A DNA stretch of 52,415 nt from Syntrophomonas sp. UBA5314. Lineage in GTDB: Bacteria > Bacillota > Syntrophomonadia > Syntrophomonadales > Syntrophomonadaceae. The notes beneath the pieces are model-generated. The model did not search any database. It was given only the letters and a program-made list of their open reading frames with translations, and was not told where the DNA came from. Numbering within the stretch: position 1 is the stretch's first letter; every line of letters starts with the position of its first letter. The translations under genes were made by a program, and so were the position numbers. The stretch spans positions 75,928 through 128,342 of the forward strand of contig DHRK01000042.1 of assembly GCA_002410325.1 (NCBI GenBank), written 5' to 3'. Positions 16,605 through 23,495 of the stretch are shown here, piece after piece.

Positions 16605-17501
16605 TCAGTCTTTTTTTCTTTTCTTGGAGCGCTCGTATTTTTCCCAAAGGTCGATCAATTCCGGATGCAACCCGGTTATCTTTTGGCACTCGTCTTGAAT
16701 CATCTTGCCGCAATCATCGCATACGTGATATTCGCAGCGGTGGTACTTAATATCCTTATAGCGGAAATCGGAAAAGGGGATGGAGAATTCCTTTTTGCAT
16801 ATCAGGCAGGTAGTAGAGTAAGGATAATCGCCACTTTTTCCAGCAGCCGGCGTTTGTTCAGCGTCTTTAAGCGCAAGGCTGCCGCGGGCTTCGGTGTGCC
16901 CGCCGAGTTCGTCGCTCTTCTCGTTTATTCCCAGCCAGAAATCTTTCCAAAAGACCTCAATCCATTCACCGGATAATTCAGGCACTATCCGCATCCAGTG
17001 CAGCAGACCATCCTGCATGGCCCGATAGGAAATCAGCATTTTGGAAGGAATGTCCCGGCGGATGATTCCCTGCTGCATTCCTTCCTCAAGCAGCTCTAGC
17101 ATCTTTTTTTCAAAAGGTTCTTCACGCTTCGCGATATCCGCGTACAACATCTTGCGCATATCCGGCGGAGTGAGCAGCAAAGTCTGGGTCCAAAACAAGG
17201 AAATATGCAAATTCCGATAATAATAAAGAATGTACTCCTTAAACATGTGCAGCAGTTTACCGTGAATATCCAAGCCCTCCGAATCTCTTATCAAACGCTT
17301 GAGCAATTTATCGTATGCACGGGCTACATCTTCATAAACGGCTAGAAACAGATCCTCTTTCCCGTTAAAGTGGTTGTAAATAGAAGCCTTGTTAATACCA
17401 ACGGCTTCGGCTATTTCTTGCATAGTCGCCCCTTCATAGCCCTTTTGGGAAAAAGCAGTCAGGGCGGCTCGTTTTAACTTGTCTCGGGTGGTAATGATCA
17501 T
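16605..17501 (-). CDS. TetR-family regulator with C-terminal zinc-ribbon fusion
   Basis: 298 residues, against about 200 for usual TetR proteins. Residues about 1-50 are the TetR helix-turn-helix (FSQKGYEGATMQEIAEAVGINKASIYNHFNGKEDLF), about 55-205 the ligand-binding helices, and after a low-complexity linker residues about 228-298 repeat the free-standing zinc protein at 14075-14284 (STTCLICKKEF, HVCDDCGK, ECQKITGLHPELIDLW). The start follows GGGAGGAG. The gene has block C directly upstream, so it should be autorepressed and also control blocks A and B. The extra Cys pairs suggest metal or redox sensing, or contact with the standalone zinc protein; both are inference. Confidence 0.88.
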   Translation of the reverse strand: MIITTRDKLKRAALTAFSQKGYEGATMQEIAEAVGINKASIYNHFNGKEDLFLAVYEDVARAYDKLLKRLIRDSEGLDIHGKLLHMFKEYILYYYRNLHISLFWTQTLLLTPPDMRKMLYADIAKREEPFEKKMLELLEEGMQQGIIRRDIPSKMLISYRAMQDGLLHWMRIVPELSGEWIEVFWKDFWLGINEKSDELGGHTEARGSLALKDAEQTPAAGKSGDYPYSTTCLICKKEFSIPFSDFRYKDIKYHRCEYHVCDDCGKMIQDECQKITGLHPELIDLWEKYERSKKRKKD

Positions 17502-17528
17502 TACTGCGGCTCCTCCCTAAACCAGGCG

Positions 17529-17578
17529 CTAACTACCGTTTGTTGGCTTATTGTAACTGTTTCCCAGCCGGAGCGCAA
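17529..17578 (-). promoter_or_regulatory. TetR-type operator and sigma-A promoter, block C
   Basis: The operator at 17529-17546 differs from blocks A and B only in its second-last base. On the minus strand it follows -35 TTGCGC (17573-17578), a 17-bp spacer and -10 TACAAT (17550-17555). It lies 28 bp upstream of the tetR start at 17501, so it fits autorepression. Confidence 0.85.
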
Positions 17579-17671
17579 TAGGATATGCTTTTTAAGAGCA
17601 TTTTGTTTCTTTCGATCGCTGAAATCCGTTTTAAAGACAAGAGCCGCTGCTAATCGTTCAAACTCCGATTT

Positions 17672-18457
17672 CTACAGAGTAGCGATAATATGCAGGGAAG
17701 AAAAATCCGCAGCAATTACACGGTTGAGAGAATCGGATTGGGGAAAGAGCTTCCGGCAGATCTCGACATCTCTTAATCCGGCGGCGCGCAGCTCTCCAAT
17801 CCGTGCTTGCAGAGCCAGCAGGTAATCGAGCTTGCGGGTGAACAGCTCCCGGCCCGTTCGGTGAATGCCGGTATGAGCGCAGAATACGGTATGAAAAGGA
17901 AGACCCAGCAGGTGGTGTAGGGAGGAAATCATGTCAGTCAGGTTTTCGTCGCTAAAAATGGTGGTGGGCCGAAGGACGGTCACCAGGTCGCCGGCGAACA
18001 ACCAGCCCTTGTCCCTCAGGAATACGGCCTTGTGATAGCGATAGTGGCCGGGAGTATCAATGATGTCAAAGGTGTATTTATCGCCGTGCAGGCTGTCGGG
18101 TATCGGAGCGGCCTTGAACGCCGGTCTTCTTCCCCAAATATCAAGCCGGTAGTTAGCCAGTTCAGGCTCTCTGAGCGCCTCCTCCAGGGAGCCGGGATGC
18201 AGGTAGATGGGAACCCGCTGGTGCTTTTGAAGCCAGCCGGCCATCCCCGCGTGGTCTTCGTGAATATGGGTCAAAACCACCTGTTGGATGGGATTGCTTT
18301 GGAAAAAGGGGATGGCGGTTGCGGCCAGGTTGGAAGGGCCGGTATCGATCAAAAGGCCGTCAATAAAATAGTAGTAGACATCCATATTATTTCCGGGGTT
18401 CCAGGGCATATTTCGGCTGCCTTGGGTGTAGCTCAGATCATCGTATCGTGAATACAT
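17672..18457 (-). CDS. MBL-fold metallohydrolase
   Basis: 261 residues. The metallo-beta-lactamase fold is shown by LTHIHEDHAGMAGWL (HxHxDH, two-metal site), DTPGHYRYHKA, LFAGDLVT and the later HTGIHRTG. It resembles glyoxalase-II/lactonase-type soluble hydrolases, and its N-terminus (VYYYFIDGLLIDTGPSN) is typical. The substrate is unknown. AGGAG precedes the start. It lies 38 bp after the ylmH-like gene on the same strand and may be co-transcribed with it. It has no copy of the TetR operator upstream, so it is probably outside that regulon. Confidence 0.87.
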   Translation of the reverse strand: MYSRYDDLSYTQGSRNMPWNPGNNMDVYYYFIDGLLIDTGPSNLAATAIPFFQSNPIQQVVLTHIHEDHAGMAGWLQKHQRVPIYLHPGSLEEALREPELANYRLDIWGRRPAFKAAPIPDSLHGDKYTFDIIDTPGHYRYHKAVFLRDKGWLFAGDLVTVLRPTTIFSDENLTDMISSLHHLLGLPFHTVFCAHTGIHRTGRELFTRKLDYLLALQARIGELRAAGLRDVEICRKLFPQSDSLNRVIAADFSSLHIIATL

Positions 18458-18495
18458 AGAAAACTCCTGCTGTTATAATTTTGAGTCCGCCGCGG

Positions 18496-19269
18496 CTACC
18501 AGCGGGAGATCAACACTCGAAAGCGGCCTTTGCGGGATGTTCCGCCGACTTCCTCCAGGCGAAACCGGCCCCGGCCCCGCAGTGATATAAGGTCGCCCTC
18601 CTTTACGGGAGCGGAGCCTTTATATATTTCCTGCTGGTTGATTTTAGCCCGGCCGCCTTCGATAGCCTCGCTGACTTCGGAGCGGGGCAGGTTAAAAGCC
18701 GCGGCCAGGGCGGCATCCAGGCGCAGCGAGGCCAGACTGAGCTGCCTGCTGGTCGTTTCCGGCGGCTCAAAAACGAAATCCTCGACCGGAATTATTTCTA
18801 CCTCCACGCTGCTGTGTTTAACCCTGGTAAGTTGCTGGCTGATAAAACCAACCAGAGCGGAATCGGCAATTAAAACGGCCGAGCTTTTTTGCAGCACGAT
18901 GTCCCCCAGCTTTTCTCTCCTGATACCCAGGTTTAAAACCGCTCCCAGGTAGTCCCGGTGGCCGGGGGGATGTTCTTTATACCCCTGGCTGGCAATGCGC
19001 ACATAGGCCAGTCCGGCATCCGGCTGGGCCTCCCATTCCGGGCCGGCGACCAGGCGCCTACGCTCCGCCTGCTCATAGCCCCCGTCCAGTCTCCAGGAAG
19101 CGGCCGGGCCGTTGACGGCCACCGCCCGGGCCAGTTCCTGCTGGCGCAGATCCAGAAAATCGCTATATCCGGACACCCCGCCGCCGGCTTTTTGCACCAG
19201 CTCGTCCAGGCGGGCGATCAGACGTTTTTCATCGTCATTCCGAGCCAATTTTATCAGGTAATCGTTCAT
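18496..19269 (-). CDS. ylmH: YlmH-like S4-domain RNA-binding protein
   Basis: 257 residues, the usual length for YlmH. The central part has GYKEHPPGHRDYLGAVLNLGIRREKLGDI, strongly diagnostic of YlmH, and the C-terminal S4 domain (about 180-245: ASLRLDAALAAAFNLPRSEVSEAI, then the GGRAKIN strand) binds RNA. In Firmicutes YlmH usually sits in the division cluster with sepF and divIVA and has been linked to rescue of stalled ribosomes. Here it is away from such genes, following an acyl-CoA dehydrogenase fragment whose 3' end overlaps its first 35 bases. A weak AGGAAAAG precedes the ATG. Confidence 0.85.
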   Translation of the reverse strand: MNDYLIKLARNDDEKRLIARLDELVQKAGGGVSGYSDFLDLRQQELARAVAVNGPAASWRLDGGYEQAERRRLVAGPEWEAQPDAGLAYVRIASQGYKEHPPGHRDYLGAVLNLGIRREKLGDIVLQKSSAVLIADSALVGFISQQLTRVKHSSVEVEIIPVEDFVFEPPETTSRQLSLASLRLDAALAAAFNLPRSEVSEAIEGGRAKINQQEIYKGSAPVKEGDLISLRGRGRFRLEEVGGTSRKGRFRVLISRW

Positions 19270-19669
19270 ATAGAAATGCTTTTCCTAAAATATTTTCCAT
19301 CGGCAGGGCTTTGGCCGTAAAAATCTCAGTGAAATCTGCTACAATACGCTTTTTACTACCGCCTAAAATGATCGGAATGGTAGCGTGCATCTCGCCGACA
19401 ATACAGGCCGCCAGGCCGGCACAGCCGCGGGCAATCTCTTCAATGAGAACCGCCGTGCTCAAAAAGTCCAGGCCCCGGCCGCCCAATTCCACTGGTATAT
19501 TGGGAGCCAGCAAGTTGTGCTCGGAGAGCAGTTTGACAAAGCTCCAGTCAAACGAATCGTCGCCCCTTATATCCATGTCCAACGCATGGGGCATAATACA
19601 TTGCTCGACCATTTCCCGAATACTGGCTGCCAGGTCCGCCTGTGCAGCATTTAAAAGAAATTCTGCCAT
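19235..19669 (-). pseudogene. truncated acyl-CoA dehydrogenase (N-terminal domain only)
   Basis: The 144-residue frame matches only the N-terminal helical domain of acyl-CoA dehydrogenases (FVKLLSEHNLLAPNIPVELGGRGLDFLSTAVLIEEIARGCAGLAACI). Normal members have about 380 residues with FAD-binding and catalytic domains, all missing here. The sequence stops after about residue 120 resembling the family, ending in an unrelated tail that overlaps the ylmH start. It has a good ribosome binding site (GGAGGG) inside the end of the XRE gene, so it may be translated, but it cannot be an active dehydrogenase. It is not a copy of the full enzyme at 20235-21833. Confidence 0.7.
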
Positions 19670-19672
19670 CGC

Positions 19673-20032
19673 CTAATTTCCCTCCGTCTTGTTCTGTTTT
19701 AACCATTTGACATAATTGTAAACCGATTTTCGATCTTCCCTGGATAATTCCGCCATTTCTTTGATAATTTGAACAAAATCAGAAAGCTCCTCATTCCCTC
19801 CGTATGTATGACCTGACGCCGCTGGTTCGATAGGCTGCAAAAAGTAATCGGTGGGTTTCTCCAAGGCTTGAGCAATTTTTTGCAGGTCAGCCAGGTACAG
19901 ACGACGTTTGCCTTTTTCATAATTAGAAAGGCTTGATTGAGAAATGCCCAATTTTTCAGCCAGATCCTTTTGATTCAATCCCAATTCTTCGCGGGCCATT
20001 TGGATGCGGTAGCCAATTTCTCTATAATTCAT
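19673..20032 (-). CDS. XRE-family transcriptional regulator
   Basis: 119 residues. The N-terminal Cro/CI helix-turn-helix (about 8-62: IQMAREELGLNQKDLAEKLGISQSSLSNYEKGKRR) is complete; the C-terminal helical segment (SREDRKSVYNYVKWLKQ) probably forms a dimer or contact domain. The ATG follows AGGAGGAG. The gene is divergent from the acyl-CoA dehydrogenase at 20235 and the AT-rich region between them has several TGTAATA-type repeats, so local control of both directions is likely. The same operon continues into the truncated dehydrogenase and ylmH. Confidence 0.9.
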   Translation of the reverse strand: MNYREIGYRIQMAREELGLNQKDLAEKLGISQSSLSNYEKGKRRLYLADLQKIAQALEKPTDYFLQPIEPAASGHTYGGNEELSDFVQIIKEMAELSREDRKSVYNYVKWLKQNKTEGN

Positions 20033-20066
20033 GTCTCCTCCTAATCTTACAAGTCGACCTAAACCA

Positions 20067-20168
20067 ATTGTAATATATATAAGCTTACATACTCAATGCG
20101 TGATATTGTGTAATATTTATTAATAATTATTGTCTAAATGTAATAAATATTATATGATGTAATAAATT
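20067..20168. promoter_or_regulatory. AT-rich divergent control region with repeated TGTAATA motifs
   Basis: TGTAATA occurs at about 20069, 20109, 20139 and 20158, all in the same orientation, between the divergent XRE and acyl-CoA dehydrogenase genes. The first copy overlaps a minus-strand promoter (TTGAGT, 18 bp, TACAAT). The 16-mer ATTGTAATATATATAA at 20067-20082 is repeated exactly at 45685-45700 before another XRE gene. These may be XRE operators, or partly just AT-rich promoter sequence. Confidence 0.5.
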
Positions 20169-20234
20169 TTAAAGAGACCAGCTTACCTTTGAAGCTAAAA
20201 AACTGAACATTTTATAAAGCAAGGAGGTTTAACA

Positions 20235-21833
20235 ATGTCTTTACCAACCCGGAATAATCCCTACAGCTTCGGCGAGTTTTTAGAGTGGAGAAATAATGTA
20301 GATTATTATGCGGACGACCCGTTTATCCAAAAAGTAGTTAAGACCTATTGTGGTGATGAATGGCCGAAGGTGGACGAGGCTGCCCGTGAACTGTCACCCA
20401 GGGTATCATACCGCTGGAAGAAATTTGCCGAGGCGGCCGCCCGGCCTGAAGAGCGCCCCTATCTCATAACCCATGACGGCCATAATAATCGTATCGATAG
20501 GATCGTCAGGCCGGGTGAAGTGCTGACCATGGAAAAGGAAATTTTTTCAGAGGCAATATTCTCGGAAAGAACCTCGCCCTGGGTAAAGCTCGTTAAGATG
20601 TATCTGATCTACCAGAACGGCGAGACCTGCGTAGCCTGCCCCATGACCTGCACCGAGGGCGCTATAGCCATTATGGAGCAATATGCCGACGTCCCTGAGG
20701 TGAATAGGATTCTACAGCACCTTAAGGAGGGCATTGACGGTGATTTTGCCATCGGAGCCCAGTATTTATCGGAGATTCAGGGGGGCTCTGATGTTCCGGC
20801 CAATGTGCTCGAAGCAGTTAATGAGGACGGCGCCTGGAGGTTGTATGGAACAAAATTTTTCTGCTCCGCGACCCATGCCGATTATGCTATGGTAACCGCC
20901 AAGCCGCAGGGTTCGGAAGAGGTGGCTTTATTTGTAATACCTTCCTGGCTGCCCGGCGATAAAGAGAAGGAAATAAGAAACGGCTATACCATTGACCGCA
21001 TCAAGTGGAAAATGGGAACCAGCGAGCTGACCACCGCCGAGATAACTTTCAATGGAGCCCTAGGCTATCCGGTTGGTCCTCTGAACCGGGGAGTGGCCAA
21101 TGTCGTGGGGGTTGTCCTCACCTATTCCCGATTAACCGTGGGCCTGTCGGCGGCGGCTTACATTACCCGGGCGGTGCGGGAAGCGCTGCAGTATGCAAAA
21201 TTCCGCGATCAGTTTGGGCAGAAGATCGGCAAGTTCCCTTTGCTGGCCTATCAATTGAGAAACCTTGAAAAGACCGCCCAGAGAACCACCGCCGGCGCTT
21301 TCAAGCTGTACCGGGACTTTTTGCATCTTTCCGGAGGCTTAAAAGGCGGCCTGGTAGAAAATGAAGCCGAAGCTCTTAAAAAGAAGCGCTTCGAGATACG
21401 TGAACTGATTATGCTGCAAAAGATAGCCGCTTCCTGGGATTGTACAGATGCCATCCGCGGGGCCATGTCGGTATTCGGCGGCCATGGGGTTATGGAAGAC
21501 TTTTCGGTCCTGCCCAGGCTTTACCGGGATGCAGCGGTCAATGAACTCTGGGAGGGACCCCGGAATGTGCTGCTTACCCAGATGCACCGGGACTTTCAGC
21601 GGGCTGCCAAATGGTATGCCCCCGGAGAATTTGTACAAAATGTTTTAAAAGGCGCCGACCAGGAAGTCATAGAGAAGTTATCCGCCGAAATGATCGCTTT
21701 GCCGGCCCATCCCAATTTGTTTGTCCTCAATGAAGAAACTCTGGAGGTATGCGAACAGTGGGATAAATTCTGCCATGAGTTCTATCACTGCTATCAGGAC
21801 CTGGCTCTGGCTGAAGTTGCAGCCTCCCGGTAA
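20235..21833 (+). CDS. acyl-CoA dehydrogenase (long, AidB-like type)
   Basis: 532 residues, longer than classic acyl-CoA dehydrogenases (about 380) and near the AidB/ACAD10-11 size. The FAD/substrate middle domain has the CTEGAIAIMEQYADV to AIGAQYLSEIQGGSDV region, followed by LYGTKFFCSATHADYAMVTAKP. The C-terminal helical domain has LTYSRLTVGLSAAAYITRAVREALQYAKFRDQFGQKIGKFPLL and RDAAVNELWEGPRNV, where the Glu fits the catalytic position in part of the family. It probably oxidises a branched or medium-chain acyl-CoA in the cytosol. AAGGAGG precedes the ATG. The CoA-transferase follows downstream on the same strand, which suggests fatty-acid use or fermentation. Confidence 0.9.
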   Translation: MSLPTRNNPYSFGEFLEWRNNVDYYADDPFIQKVVKTYCGDEWPKVDEAARELSPRVSYRWKKFAEAAARPEERPYLITHDGHNNRIDRIVRPGEVLTMEKEIFSEAIFSERTSPWVKLVKMYLIYQNGETCVACPMTCTEGAIAIMEQYADVPEVNRILQHLKEGIDGDFAIGAQYLSEIQGGSDVPANVLEAVNEDGAWRLYGTKFFCSATHADYAMVTAKPQGSEEVALFVIPSWLPGDKEKEIRNGYTIDRIKWKMGTSELTTAEITFNGALGYPVGPLNRGVANVVGVVLTYSRLTVGLSAAAYITRAVREALQYAKFRDQFGQKIGKFPLLAYQLRNLEKTAQRTTAGAFKLYRDFLHLSGGLKGGLVENEAEALKKKRFEIRELIMLQKIAASWDCTDAIRGAMSVFGGHGVMEDFSVLPRLYRDAAVNELWEGPRNVLLTQMHRDFQRAAKWYAPGEFVQNVLKGADQEVIEKLSAEMIALPAHPNLFVLNEETLEVCEQWDKFCHEFYHCYQDLALAEVAASR

Positions 21834-21866
21834 GCTGTTCAAACTTAGAGACCTTGTATAAAAAAG

Positions 21867-21897
21867 ATGTAAAATAATCATTGTAAATATAATATTT
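21867..21897 (+). promoter_or_regulatory. TGTAA-type AT-rich motif before the CoA-transferase gene
   Basis: Two ATGTAAAATAAT / TTGTAAATATAAT units lie at 21867-21892, about 130 bp upstream of the CoA-transferase, and resemble the repeats in the 20067-20168 region. They may be a binding site of the XRE regulator or a plain AT-rich promoter. The assignment is weak. Confidence 0.3.
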
Positions 21898-22022
21898 CAG
21901 GACGATGGACGGTGATCCTACTCAGTTTTGTTTCGGCGGGTACAGTCTGTCGTCCTCCTGTTTCAGCATCAGCGAAATCTTTACGGGCCCTCTGGCTCCC
22001 AATTAAAGGAGGAAATAAGGAA

Positions 22023-23369
22023 ATGGCAAATATCATGGATGAATACAAGCAAAAACTACTCACTGCCGAACAGGCCGCCCAACTGGTAAAATCCGGCGAC
22101 TGGGTGCAATATGGCGAATTTGTACAGCAGCCGTTGGAAATCGATGCGGCATTGGCAGCCAGAAAAGATGAACTGAAAGATGTCAAAATCCGCCTGGTGA
22201 CCATGACCTTTCTCCCGCAGGTGTGCAAGGTGGACCCGGCCAGAGAATCCTTTTGCATGAATGACTGGCATTTTTCCGGCGTATCCCGAAAACTTCAGGA
22301 AGCCGACCTCTGCAATTATATCCCCCAAACCTACCATGAAGGCCCCAGCTTTTACCGGCGCGGATACGATCCGGTCGACATTTGCTTTCAGCCGGTGACG
22401 CCGATGAACGAAAAAGGCTATTTTAACGTCAGTACTTCCAATTCCATCTCCGCGGCGGTTCTCGAAGCGGCCCGGATAAAAGTGCTCTATGTGAATCAAT
22501 CCGCTCCCTGGTGCTGCGGAGGAAGCGGAGAAGTAGTTCATATATCCGATGTCGATCATATTGTGGAAAGCCAGACCAACCATCCTTTATTAAACATTCC
22601 GGAGGTCGTTCCCAGCGAAACGGACAAAAAAATCGCGGAGATCATTCTGGGTACCATGCGCGACGGGGACTGCGTACAGCTTGGAATCGGAGGGATGCCC
22701 AACGCGGTGGGCGCCATGATCGCCCAATCCGATCTGCGGGACCTGGGGGTTCATACCGAGATGCTGGTCGATTCCTTTGTGGACATGTACAACGCCGGGA
22801 AACTGTCCGGCAAGAAAAAGCAGATCGATAAAGGCAAAATGGTTTACACTTTTGCTATGGGCACCCAAAAGCTCTATGACTTTCTGGACTACAACCCGGT
22901 CTGCGCCAGCTATCCGGTAGATTATACCAATGACCCTTTTATCATCGCCCAGAACGACAACATGGTCTGCATCAACAATGCCATCGAAGTGGATCTGTAC
23001 GGCCAGGTTGCTTCCGAGGCTTCCCAGGGGCGTCAAATTTCCGGAACCGGCGGCCAACTGGACTTCATTTTCGCCTCGTACCGCTCTAGAGGGGGAAGGG
23101 GCTATATAGCTTTGACTTCCACGGTAAAAGGCAAGGACGGCGAGCTGAAATCCAGAATCCTGCCCGGCATCAGCCCCGGAACCATCGTAACCGTACCGCG
23201 TTCTATTAATTATTACCTGGTTACTGAATACGGCATCTTTAACCTGATGGGTAAAAGCACCTGGGAGCGCGCCGAGGGGATCATCGATCTCGCCCATCCC
23301 CAGTTCCGCGATGATCTGGTAAAGGCGGCGGAAAAGCAAAAAATCTGGCGAAGGAGCAACAAGATCTAG
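22023..23369 (+). CDS. acetyl-CoA hydrolase/transferase family CoA-transferase
   Basis: 448 residues, the size of butyryl-CoA:acetate and 4-hydroxybutyrate CoA-transferases. Conserved parts include GVHTEMLVDSFVDMYNAGK, where Glu about 246 is the probable catalytic residue, together with VQLGIGGMPNAVG, QASEASQG-type GQISGTGGQLDF and the C-terminal VTEYGIFNLMGKSTWERAEGIIDLAHP. It would move CoA between acetate and a short acyl group. The ATG at 22023 follows AAAGGAGGAAATAAGG and is much better than the upstream GTG. With the acyl-CoA dehydrogenase upstream it forms a short fatty-acid module. The exact acyl partner cannot be read from the sequence. Confidence 0.9.
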   Translation: MANIMDEYKQKLLTAEQAAQLVKSGDWVQYGEFVQQPLEIDAALAARKDELKDVKIRLVTMTFLPQVCKVDPARESFCMNDWHFSGVSRKLQEADLCNYIPQTYHEGPSFYRRGYDPVDICFQPVTPMNEKGYFNVSTSNSISAAVLEAARIKVLYVNQSAPWCCGGSGEVVHISDVDHIVESQTNHPLLNIPEVVPSETDKKIAEIILGTMRDGDCVQLGIGGMPNAVGAMIAQSDLRDLGVHTEMLVDSFVDMYNAGKLSGKKKQIDKGKMVYTFAMGTQKLYDFLDYNPVCASYPVDYTNDPFIIAQNDNMVCINNAIEVDLYGQVASEASQGRQISGTGGQLDFIFASYRSRGGRGYIALTSTVKGKDGELKSRILPGISPGTIVTVPRSINYYLVTEYGIFNLMGKSTWERAEGIIDLAHPQFRDDLVKAAEKQKIWRRSNKI

Positions 23370-23495
23370 AGATATTTTAAAAGCGTGGAGGGGCGCGGTT
23401 CTATTGCATCCGGATTTGTAATAATCAACAAAACCGTCTTCCCACCGCTTATAATGGTTCCCGTGTGTATCCCTGGTGGGGGAAATAATTTACGA

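Noticed and set aside
19235..20032. The truncated acyl-CoA dehydrogenase as antitoxin or partner of the XRE protein
   Set aside because: The sequence is plainly the N-terminal domain of acyl-CoA dehydrogenase and lacks any toxin-antitoxin feature.
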